Under the pieces are notes generated by a model. The model ran no database searches and was not told the origin of the DNA. It was given only the letters and a program-made list of their open reading frames with translations. This document shows positions 1-5,960 of a stretch of 10,102 nucleotides of DNA, piece after piece. The stretch lies in contig JAZUHH010000088.1 in NCBI GenBank assembly GCA_045641625.1, positions 1-10,102 on the forward strand, given 5' to 3'. This DNA is from UBA1723 sp045641625 (lineage in GTDB: Bacteria > Bacteroidota > Bacteroidia > Bacteroidales > Paludibacteraceae). The first letter of the stretch is position 1. The number at the start of each line of letters is the position of its first letter. The position numbers were made by a program, and so were the translations under genes.

Positions 1-1728
1 TTTTACTGCCTCGTTTATTCCTCCGACAGTCTTGACAGTATAGGCATATTCACCGCTCTCGACATCTTCGCTGACAGCACCAGAAAACGAAACAGAAAGA
101 GCGTTATTATCTATATTTGCAACTATTCCCGAAGGAAGACCAGACACCTCTACGGATGTAGCATATAACCACGAGAAACTGAAAGGAGCGATATTCTCTC
201 CGACATTTATGCTTTGCGAGGAACTGCCGGCTCCATGCTTGACCAACTTGGCAGAATCAGGTGCAGCCGCGTCACAAGTATAGTCGGAAGGAGTCAATGC
301 ATCTGCAAGTCCCTCTGACATAATCTCGCACACAAGGGAGTTCATATAAACCTCAAGATTTGTATAGCCGTCACTTCTGACAGCAGCTCCGTCAGAGGCA
401 TCGTCCATATTAAGTCCGTGTCTCTCCTCCCACTCGTCCGGAATTCCGTCTCCGTCGGAATCAGCAGGAGCCGGAAGGCTCTTCAGCTTTGGCCATCCTC
501 CCACATCGGACGCTCTGTCTATGATTCCCTTGCCTCCCAGAACAGAACCTGTGTAGGTGTACTTCCCTTCCTTGGCGTCAGCTGCCACATGGGCATCCAC
601 AGCGTCACGGCTCAAAGATGCGCCGGCAAGCTTGCAGACCTTCTCGAATGCCACCTCGGCAGTATGAGTTGTCACATTCTGCACTGGGAACATAGTGTAT
701 GACTTGATGGACTCCTTGGTCATGGAAGCATTGTTCCTGTTGTCCACATCTACACCGTTCCAGTCCCAGTTCTGACCCTTGCCTTCCATATAGTTTCCAC
801 TGATATAGAAATGTCCGTACACGCCATAGGGCTGACTGTTCGAGCCGTCATCAGCATTGGGACTAAAGATTCTGTACTTGATATTGGAACCTGTGGCAGG
901 ACCTGACTTGTAGTAGTTGTTCACGAAGTTATAGCTTCCGCCCTCTCCGGCATAACCGCAATTAGTAGCACCCCAATTATAAACCACATTGTTTCTGACA
1001 TCCACAAGCTCATTGTCGGGATCGTTAGAGTATCGGCTGCCACAAAGACGAGGGTTGCGGCTGTCATGATGGGCAAGCATATTATGGTGGAAAGATGCGC
1101 CCTTCCCTCCCCAAATGCCTCCATAGCCATGATAACCCTTAGGATGCAGAGAACCGCGAAGGCTTTCAGCAATCATACACCACTGCATAGTAAAGTTAGA
1201 ATTGTCATAGAACGAGGCACACTCGTCAGTACACCAGCTCATGGAACAATGGTCTATTATGATGTCGCCCTTTCTTCTTCCCCAAGCGGCGTCACGATCA
1301 ATGGAAGGTTTTCCGTTAGCGTCATAGTCAGGCTTCTCGTCTCCCAAACGGAAACGCATGAATCTTATGATCACATTTCGGGCATTCAGATATAGTTCAT
1401 AGTTCTTAAGGCATATACCGTCACCAGGAGCTGTCTGTCCGGCAATGGTCAGATCTCCGTTTGCTATAGAGAGAGCCTTGGTAAGCTCGATAGTACCCGA
1501 TACATCAAAGACAATCGTTCTCGCTCCCTTTTGGTTGACAGCGTGACGCAAAGTTCCCGCTGTTCCGTCATCAGCCAGGGATGTAACGTGATAGACTTTT
1601 CCTCCCCTTCCTCCGGTAGTGTACATTCCGAAACCTTCTGCACCGGGGAACGCAGGAGTCTGCGCCCAGACACATGAAAGGGACGACGATGCCAGCAAGC
1701 CTAATATTATATGTTTAACATTCTTCAT
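1..1728 (-). CDS. Secreted pectate lyase, polysaccharide lyase family 1 (3' end cut by window)
   Basis: The reading frame is open from ATG at 1728 to the window edge: 576 codons and no stop, so the C-terminus is missing. I translated it directly. Residues 1-22 form a signal peptide ending VWA before Q23. A family 1 polysaccharide lyase domain follows, starting with the typical FPGAEGFG (27-34) and TGGRGG (38-43). IIDHCSMSWCTDE (157-169) supplies likely calcium-binding acids, and SRNPR (223-227) matches the catalytic arginine region of the pectate lyase beta-helix. DSDGDGIPDEW (423-433) is a calcium-binding loop of thrombospondin type 3/EF-hand character. Residues about 500-570 look like an Ig-type beta domain (inference). 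The family cleaves pectate by beta-elimination, outside the cytoplasm. The gene follows a terminator, so it probably has its own promoter, though I see no good -7 box in the 63-bp gap. Function is confident; exact substrate is not. Confidence 0.9.
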   Translation of the reverse strand, partial: MKNVKHIILGLLASSSLSCVWAQTPAFPGAEGFGMYTTGGRGGKVYHVTSLADDGTAGTLRHAVNQKGARTIVFDVSGTIELTKALSIANGDLTIAGQTAPGDGICLKNYELYLNARNVIIRFMRFRLGDEKPDYDANGKPSIDRDAAWGRRKGDIIIDHCSMSWCTDECASFYDNSNFTMQWCMIAESLRGSLHPKGYHGYGGIWGGKGASFHHNMLAHHDSRNPRLCGSRYSNDPDNELVDVRNNVVYNWGATNCGYAGEGGSYNFVNNYYKSGPATGSNIKYRIFSPNADDGSNSQPYGVYGHFYISGNYMEGKGQNWDWNGVDVDNRNNASMTKESIKSYTMFPVQNVTTHTAEVAFEKVCKLAGASLSRDAVDAHVAADAKEGKYTYTGSVLGGKGIIDRASDVGGWPKLKSLPAPADSDGDGIPDEWEERHGLNMDDASDGAAVRSDGYTNLEVYMNSLVCEIMSEGLADALTPSDYTCDAAAPDSAKLVKHGAGSSSQSINVGENIAPFSFSWLYATSVEVSGLPSGIVANIDNNALSVSFSGAVSEDVESGEYAYTVKTVGGINEAVK

Positions 1729-1748
1729 AAGGTCGTTATATATGGTAT

Positions 1749-1780
1749 AAAGAAAAGACGGAGTACAGAATGCGACTCCG
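1749..1780 (-). terminator. Intrinsic terminator after the plsC-like gene
   Basis: Read on the minus strand, CGGAGT (1780-1775) pairs with ACTCCG (1764-1759) across a 10-nt loop and is followed by TCTTTTCTTT. It begins 12 bp past the acyltransferase stop codon. It separates the acyltransferase unit from the pectate lyase gene. Confidence 0.7.
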
Positions 1781-1791
1781 CCCCAAGCTTC

Positions 1792-2649
1792 TTACTTGTC
1801 TATCTCAGGCACAATAGGCCAAGGATTATGAACAATTCCTGCTGCATCAAGCATCTTACTGCACACCTCTTCGCGAAGTTTGTCAACCGACTGCTTGCGC
1901 GGCAAGGACTTGTCAGCATACATAGGCTCCAACACAGTCAAAGTCATCAAAGGTTCTCCCTTGCAGAACAGCTTTCTCCATCCAGTACGCGGACGGTGTG
2001 TATAGACCATAGGGATAATAGGAAGGTCATACTTGTACGCCCAGACGAAAGCTCCCTTACGGAATGGCTTGAAAGGCTTGTAGAAGTCCCAACGTGTTCC
2101 CTCTGGGAAAATGTGGAACCACTGCTTCTCGGCATGCAGCTGGTCGATTGCCTCGTTGAACTTCTTCAAACCGCTGACTGTCTCAGGGATAGGAATACAT
2201 CTCGCACCCTTTACGTTGTTATAGTCGGAAGTCTTGAATGTCTCAGCCCAAGCTGGAATCCATATCTTGCGCATACCAAGAGCCACACGTATTCCTGGGA
2301 CATCCCAACGGTACTGATGGTTTGCCACTGTAATTGCTCCGTTCTCGAACTCCTTTGCATGCTTTTTAAGGATATCCTTCCCCTCAACCTTTACACCGTA
2401 AAGTACCCAGTTAAGGAAAGAGCAAAGGTATGTCTTCAAATCATATCTGAAACAGAAACGACGGAACTCCGGAGTATTCTCGTAGTATGGGTATGTATCA
2501 TCAAACACCAAATCCCTCTCCACCTTTACTTCTACAAGTCTTTTCTGGGGGTCGTCATCCGGGAAGGCGATGTTCACTTCCGGAACATACACGCCGTCCT
2601 TAACCTTAAGTTCTTTGTATTTCTCGCAATTAAAACACGAATTTTCCAT
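1792..2649 (-). CDS. PlsC/LPLAT-type acyltransferase (1-acylglycerol-3-phosphate acyltransferase-like)
   Basis: This 285-residue protein carries the two hallmark blocks of the glycerolipid acyltransferase family. NHQYRWD (110-116) fits the catalytic NHxxxxD motif, with H111 and D116. FPEGTRW (181-187) fits the substrate-phosphate-binding FPEGTR motif. IIPMVY (211-216) is the usual downstream block. Family members move an acyl chain from acyl-ACP or acyl-CoA onto a lysophospholipid or related acceptor at the inner face of the cytoplasmic membrane. The first 85 residues precede the core and lack an obvious membrane helix, so attachment is probably peripheral. Residues 27-50 are rich in charged amino acids. 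The start ATG lies 26 bp after the upstream gene's stop, which points to co-transcription; a terminator follows. The real substrate is uncertain, since this subgroup differs from housekeeping PlsC in its long N-terminus. Confidence 0.85.
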   Translation of the reverse strand: MENSCFNCEKYKELKVKDGVYVPEVNIAFPDDDPQKRLVEVKVERDLVFDDTYPYYENTPEFRRFCFRYDLKTYLCSFLNWVLYGVKVEGKDILKKHAKEFENGAITVANHQYRWDVPGIRVALGMRKIWIPAWAETFKTSDYNNVKGARCIPIPETVSGLKKFNEAIDQLHAEKQWFHIFPEGTRWDFYKPFKPFRKGAFVWAYKYDLPIIPMVYTHRPRTGWRKLFCKGEPLMTLTVLEPMYADKSLPRKQSVDKLREEVCSKMLDAAGIVHNPWPIVPEIDK

Positions 2650-2675
2650 TATTCAATCTATATTGTTCTGACCTT

Positions 2676-3287
2676 TTATTTGATGACAAGTTCTACTTCC
2701 ATTTCGAAATCACGAATATGGACGCTTGCAAGCGGAGTATATTGAGCCACATCAGGGAACTTAGAAGGACGCACTTCGATAGAATTCATCTTCGTGAACT
2801 TCGCAGTGCCTTTGCCTGTATAGTTCCACACATCGCCCTCTATGGACATCAAAGGGAAATGAATGACATCCGAAGAAATAGGGAAATCGAATCCCCAGTC
2901 CTCAGTCTCTACACTAAAGACACTACGACTGTTCTTTGTGAAGGATATAGTCTTTGCTCCGTCATTGTCCTCGACCCTTAAGTCTGCGACTTCCTTTTTG
3001 CAGAACAGACCTTCTGCCTTTGCTTCTTCAGTCGAAGTATATGCCTTTGTGATGATATATTTTGACTCTCCGTCAATATCGAACTTGCCGGGAATGAAAT
3101 ACACGTCAGTATGCGAAGAATTTTCCTTTTCTCCGTAAGTTGCCACAATCACAGCTCCAAGTCCACCGTCAAACTTTTCCCTTAACGATTTTGGAGCAAC
3201 TGATTCCTCAACAAATGCCTCGTCAAACTTGTACACATAGACGTAAGCATCTCCCTTTATCTTGATTATATTTTTGTTCTTTTCCAT
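2676..3287 (-). CDS. Uncharacterised cytosolic protein, possibly acetoacetate decarboxylase-like fold
   Basis: The protein has 203 residues, no signal peptide and no membrane helix. I do not recognise it with certainty. The order of its segments resembles the acetoacetate decarboxylase superfamily: a GG-GAVIVATYG strand (41-52), VYFIPGKF (62-69), then IITKAYTSTEEAKAEG (78-93) where that family has an IYVSTxxSVxxGR-like segment, then FCKKEVADLRV (95-105) where the family has the PK(K)LA lysine region. K97-K98 would then sit at the place of the adjacent Lys115-Lys116 of the clostridial enzyme, one of which forms the Schiff base. The usual GR and P before the lysines are absent, so the protein may be divergent or non-catalytic. 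It is the first gene of a two-gene unit with the acyltransferase. A near-perfect promoter lies just upstream and supports the ATG at 3287. The gene call is firm; the fold is tentative. Confidence 0.8.
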   Translation of the reverse strand: MEKNKNIIKIKGDAYVYVYKFDEAFVEESVAPKSLREKFDGGLGAVIVATYGEKENSSHTDVYFIPGKFDIDGESKYIITKAYTSTEEAKAEGLFCKKEVADLRVEDNDGAKTISFTKNSRSVFSVETEDWGFDFPISSDVIHFPLMSIEGDVWNYTGKGTAKFTKMNSIEVRPSKFPDVAQYTPLASVHIRDFEMEVELVIK

Positions 3288-3310
3288 GCTATCCGTTATA
3301 GTTTACACCA

Positions 3311-3342
3311 CAAAGATAAATTAAAATTGAATACCTAACAAA
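3311..3342 (-). promoter_or_regulatory. Bacteroidetes-type promoter for the two-gene unit
   Basis: On the minus strand TTTG (3342-3339) is followed after exactly 20 bp by TATCTTTG (3318-3311). This fits the Bacteroidetes primary sigma factor consensus of TTTG and TAnnTTTG. The expected start site near 3305 leaves a leader of about 18 nt before the ATG at 3287. Confidence 0.8.
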
Positions 3343-3410
3343 GAAGAACAAAAAAAGTTAATAAAAAACAATTTTTAGTTAAAGCCACAAGTAAACGCGA
3401 ACTATAATCT

Positions 3411-3445
3411 AAACAAAAAGGTCGCAAACAAACGCCTGCGACCTT
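3411..3445 (-). terminator. Intrinsic terminator after serA
   Basis: On the minus strand AAGGTCGCA (3445-3437) pairs with TGCGACCTT (3426-3418) across a 10-nt loop. It runs into a T-rich stretch (3419-3411). The 9-bp stem starts 21 bp after the serA stop and ends the serC-serA region. Confidence 0.85.
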
Positions 3446-3466
3446 GATATGATAGAATTGAATCTA

Positions 3467-4387
3467 TTACTTGTTAACCTGGAACTTAGTTACACCGTTC
3501 TTGATGAAGTCAACAATCTGGTTTGCTGCTGCAAGACCAGCGTTAGTGTTAGCCTCAGCTGTCTGAGCACCCATCTTCTTTGGTGTAGAGAAGTAACGGC
3601 CTGTAAAGCACTTGAAGTCCTTGTCTGCCTTTGGCATGATGTCAGTGATGTACTTAAGGTCAGCACGCTCAGCCATAAGCTTCCACAAACCAGCCTCGTC
3701 GATAACCTCCTTACGGGCTGTGTTGATAAGGATAGCGTTCTTCTTCATCTTGCTGCAAAGGTCGTAGTTGATGCTCTTTGTAGTCTCTGGAGTAGCAGGG
3801 ATGTGAAGAGAAACGATGTCACAAGTAGTGAACAACTCCTCCTGGTTCTTGACAGCGTGAACACCTGCAGCCTCGATAACGTCTGCTGGACAGAATGCAT
3901 CGTAAGCGTAAACGTCCATACCGAAGCCCTTAGCGATACGAGCTACGTTGCGACCAACGTTACCGAATGCTAGGATACCAAGCTTCTTGCCCATAAGCTC
4001 TGAACCGCTCTTTCCGTTGTACATGTTACGAACTGCGTAAACCAAAAGACCAAGAACCAACTCAGCTACTGCGTTAGCGTTCTGACCTGGAGTGTTCATA
4101 ACAACAACCTTGCGAGCTGTTGCAGCCTCAAGATCAACATTGTCGTAACCTGCACCTGCACGTACAACGATCTTAAGGTTCTTTGCTGCATCCATAACCT
4201 CAGCATCAATGATGTCTGAACGGATGATGATTGCATCTACGTCAGCTACTGCCTCAAGAAGCTGCTGCTTCTCTGTGTACTTCTCAAGAAGAGCGATCTC
4301 GAAACCAGCTCCGCTGATGATATTCTTAATACCCTCTACAGCTGATGCTGCGAAAGGCTTCTCTGTTGCGATTAAAACTTTTGCCAT
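3467..4387 (-). CDS. serA: D-3-phosphoglycerate dehydrogenase, short form without ACT domain
   Basis: It catalyses the first step of the phosphorylated serine pathway, oxidising 3-phosphoglycerate to 3-phosphohydroxypyruvate with NAD in the cytosol. The 306-residue protein shows the D-2-hydroxyacid dehydrogenase plan: RAGAGYDNVD (76-85), a Rossmann turn LAFGNVG (139-145) in which the first glycine is alanine, SLHIPATPET (193-202), and NTAR with catalytic R225. The usual C-terminal ACT serine-sensing domain is absent, so the classical allosteric site is missing. Where most relatives have the catalytic TPHxG, this protein has STPKKMGAQT (267-276), so K270 replaces histidine. The glutamate expected near 251-256 is also missing (DIMPKADKDF). 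I start at the ATG at 4387 (MAKVLIATEKPF). A TTG at 4423 would extend the frame, but it lies inside a palindrome and the extra residues look unrelated to the family. The serC stop is 97 bp upstream. Confidence 0.93.
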   Translation of the reverse strand: MAKVLIATEKPFAASAVEGIKNIISGAGFEIALLEKYTEKQQLLEAVADVDAIIIRSDIIDAEVMDAAKNLKIVVRAGAGYDNVDLEAATARKVVVMNTPGQNANAVAELVLGLLVYAVRNMYNGKSGSELMGKKLGILAFGNVGRNVARIAKGFGMDVYAYDAFCPADVIEAAGVHAVKNQEELFTTCDIVSLHIPATPETTKSINYDLCSKMKKNAILINTARKEVIDEAGLWKLMAERADLKYITDIMPKADKDFKCFTGRYFSTPKKMGAQTAEANTNAGLAAANQIVDFIKNGVTKFQVNK

Positions 4388-4406
4388 TTCTTTGATTTGA
4401 TTAAAA

Positions 4407-4436
4407 TGTAAAGACGGGGGCAAGCCCCGTCTTACA
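4407..4436. repeat. 30-bp palindrome in the serC-serA spacer (dispersed-repeat-like)
   Basis: The arms TGTA(A)AGACGGGG (4407-4419, one bulged A) and CCCCGTCTTACA (4425-4436) enclose a GCAAG loop. The duplex is 12 bp. It could act as a stabilising or attenuating hairpin, since TACATTTTAAT follows on the minus strand, too weak for a good terminator. I recall similar TGTARAGACG-type palindromes scattered through Bacteroidetes genomes; that is memory, not a search result. A related hairpin lies at 9249-9271. Confidence 0.65.
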
Positions 4437-4447
4437 GTATTGTTAAC

Positions 4448-4469
4448 GAAAGCGGAAATATTCCGTTTC
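4448..4469 (-). other. Second hairpin in the serC-serA spacer
   Basis: GAAA-(G)-CGGAA (4448-4457) pairs with TTCCG-TTTC (4461-4469) around a 3-nt loop, giving 9 bp with one bulge. It lies 15 bp after the serC stop, upstream of the larger palindrome. No T-tract follows on the minus strand, so it is more likely a 3'-end stability or processing element than a terminator. Confidence 0.45.
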
Positions 4470-4484
4470 TAGACTTTGTCTGAA

Positions 4485-5570
4485 TTACTTTACCTTAGCC
4501 TCGAACTCCTTCATTGCTGAGATAAGGGCGTTCATGTCTTCCATTGTACAAGCGTTGTAAGTAGAAGCACGGAAACCACCAACTAGACGGTGACCCTTAA
4601 CACCAACGATGTTCTTAGTCTTAACGAACTCAAGGAATACCTTCTCCATATCTGGAGTGTTGTACTTACCGCGAAGAAGGAAAGGAATGTTCATTCTAGA
4701 ACGAGAACCTGCCTCTACAACTGGAGTAAATACTGTTGAGCTCTCTAGGTAGTTGTAAAGAGCGTCACATCTCTCGATAGCACGCTTCTCCATTGCCTCA
4801 ACACCACCGTTCTCCTTGATCCAAAGTAGAGTCTCGCGGATTGCGAAGATACATACACATGGAGGAGTGTTGAACATAGAACCGTTATCTACGTGTGTAG
4901 AATACTTAAGCATTGTAGGGATCTTGCGATCAGCAACCTTGTCAACGAAATCGTTGCGGATGATCACGAATGTAGCACCTGCAGGTCCTAGGTTCTTCTG
5001 GCAACCACCATAGATCATGAAATACTTGCTAACGTCGATTGGACGAGAGCAGATATCAGAACTCATGTCGGCGATTACTGGAACTGGAGAATCGATATCC
5101 TCGAAAATCTCTGTACCACGGATAGTATTGTTTGAAGTGATGTGAACGTAGTCAACATCAGCAGGAATCTTAATGCTCTTTGGCTCTGGATAGTATGTAA
5201 AGTTCTTGTCAGCTGAAGAAGCGATCTCTAGAACCTCTCCCCAAAGCTCAGCCTCCTTAAGTGCCTTCTTTGACCATACACCAGTGTTAACGTATGCAGC
5301 CTTAGTCTTCAAGAAGTTGTAAGGAATCATACCAAACTGCAAGCTTGCACCACCACCAACGAAGATTACGGAGTAGTTGTCTGGAATAGAAAGTACCTCC
5401 TTCATTAGAGCTACTGTCTCGTCATAAACCTTCTGAAAATCTGCAGAACGGTGAGATACCTCAAGAACTGACTGACCAGTCTCACCCATCTCAATGACTG
5501 CCTTCGCTGTATTTGCCAAAGTTCTGTCTGACAACTTACATGGACCAGCGTTGAAGATATGTTTTCTCAT
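4485..5570 (-). CDS. serC: Phosphoserine aminotransferase
   Basis: This PLP enzyme performs the second step of serine synthesis, transferring an amino group from glutamate to 3-phosphohydroxypyruvate. The same enzyme often serves the pyridoxal phosphate pathway. At 361 residues it has normal family length. Visible marks are the N-terminal FNAGP (6-10), SHRS (39-42), the cofactor-phosphate loop GGGASLQFG (72-80), TSNNTIRGTE (145-154), D168 in IADMSSD for the pyridine nitrogen, and K192 in GGCQKNLGPAG as the Schiff-base lysine. GGFRASTYNA (331-340) is the C-terminal substrate-binding block. The start at 5570 gives the expected MRKHIFNAGP. serA, encoding the preceding step, lies next downstream on the same strand with 97 bp between, so the two are probably one unit. 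Upstream there is a -7-like box and a 14-bp palindrome. Confidence 0.97.
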   Translation of the reverse strand: MRKHIFNAGPCKLSDRTLANTAKAVIEMGETGQSVLEVSHRSADFQKVYDETVALMKEVLSIPDNYSVIFVGGGASLQFGMIPYNFLKTKAAYVNTGVWSKKALKEAELWGEVLEIASSADKNFTYYPEPKSIKIPADVDYVHITSNNTIRGTEIFEDIDSPVPVIADMSSDICSRPIDVSKYFMIYGGCQKNLGPAGATFVIIRNDFVDKVADRKIPTMLKYSTHVDNGSMFNTPPCVCIFAIRETLLWIKENGGVEAMEKRAIERCDALYNYLESSTVFTPVVEAGSRSRMNIPFLLRGKYNTPDMEKVFLEFVKTKNIVGVKGHRLVGGFRASTYNACTMEDMNALISAMKEFEAKVK

Positions 5571-5960
5571 ACTAAAACTGATTATATTAATTGTTTCGTT
5601 ATCTTATTCTTTGCTTCGCTTCGCACTGGCGGCACAAACATTGTACCAATTCCTCTGCGAAAGACTCTGCAAAATTATATCTTTTTTCCAATTGGAAACA
5701 CTTTTTGTTATCTTTTTTTTATATCAAAATGAAATTTTTTCGACACTTTTAATCAAATTTTAGCCTTAATAATTTACATTTTGTCAAAAATAATCGTCAA
5801 ATTTATACAAAATGATTTTTTGCTATTAAGAAAAAGGCTTAATTCGTGCAAAATGATTTTTTTGTTTGCTTTTATTGTTCTTTTTGTCAAAATTTACATT
5901 ATGAAGCCTTTTTTATTAACAAAGAAAGCACATTTTGTCTTTATTTGAGGAAAAAATGAC
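5571..5960. other. AT-rich intergenic region upstream of serC, with short repeats
   Basis: No convincing gene lies in these 390 bp. TTTTGTCAAAA occurs twice (5779-5789 and 5882-5892), 103 bp apart. CAAAATGATTTTTT occurs twice (5808-5821 and 5849-5862), with a looser copy near 5725-5740. AATTTACATT occurs at 5771-5780 and 5891-5900. AAAAAGGCTT (5831-5840) is matched by its inverse AAGCCTTTTT (5904-5913). No compact terminator is seen for the cotH-like gene that ends at 5961. The region could hold regulatory sites or a small RNA, but base composition alone could produce some of these matches. Confidence 0.5.
5670..5698 (-). promoter_or_regulatory. Likely serC promoter -7 box with overlapping palindromic operator candidate
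   Basis: On the minus strand TAATTTTG (5677-5670) fits the TAnnTTTG box. No TTTG lies 20 bp upstream. Instead, the perfect 14-bp palindrome TTTCCAATTGGAAA (5685-5698) fills most of the spacer up to the -33 position. A protein bound there would block or replace -33 recognition. The predicted leader to the serC ATG is about 93 nt. Confidence 0.5.

Noticed and set aside
1711..2745. A 344-codon open frame on the plus strand
   Set aside because: It lies opposite the acyltransferase gene, whose NHxxxxD and FPEGTR motifs show which strand is coding. The plus-strand translation has no recognisable domain and its start overlaps the pectate lyase start region.
4388..4423. TTG-initiated N-terminal extension of SerA
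   Set aside because: The 12 extra residues are encoded partly by the palindromic repeat, and the ATG at 4387 gives the family-typical N-terminus.
5494..5763. An 89-codon plus-strand frame across the serC upstream region
   Set aside because: Half of it is antisense to serC, and the rest is a T-rich stretch translating to low-complexity hydrophobic residues without an initiation signal.
5831..5913. AAAAAGGCTT/AAGCCTTTTT inverted repeat as the terminator of the cotH-like gene
   Set aside because: The arms are 63 bp apart, much too far for an efficient intrinsic terminator, so I report it only as a repeat.
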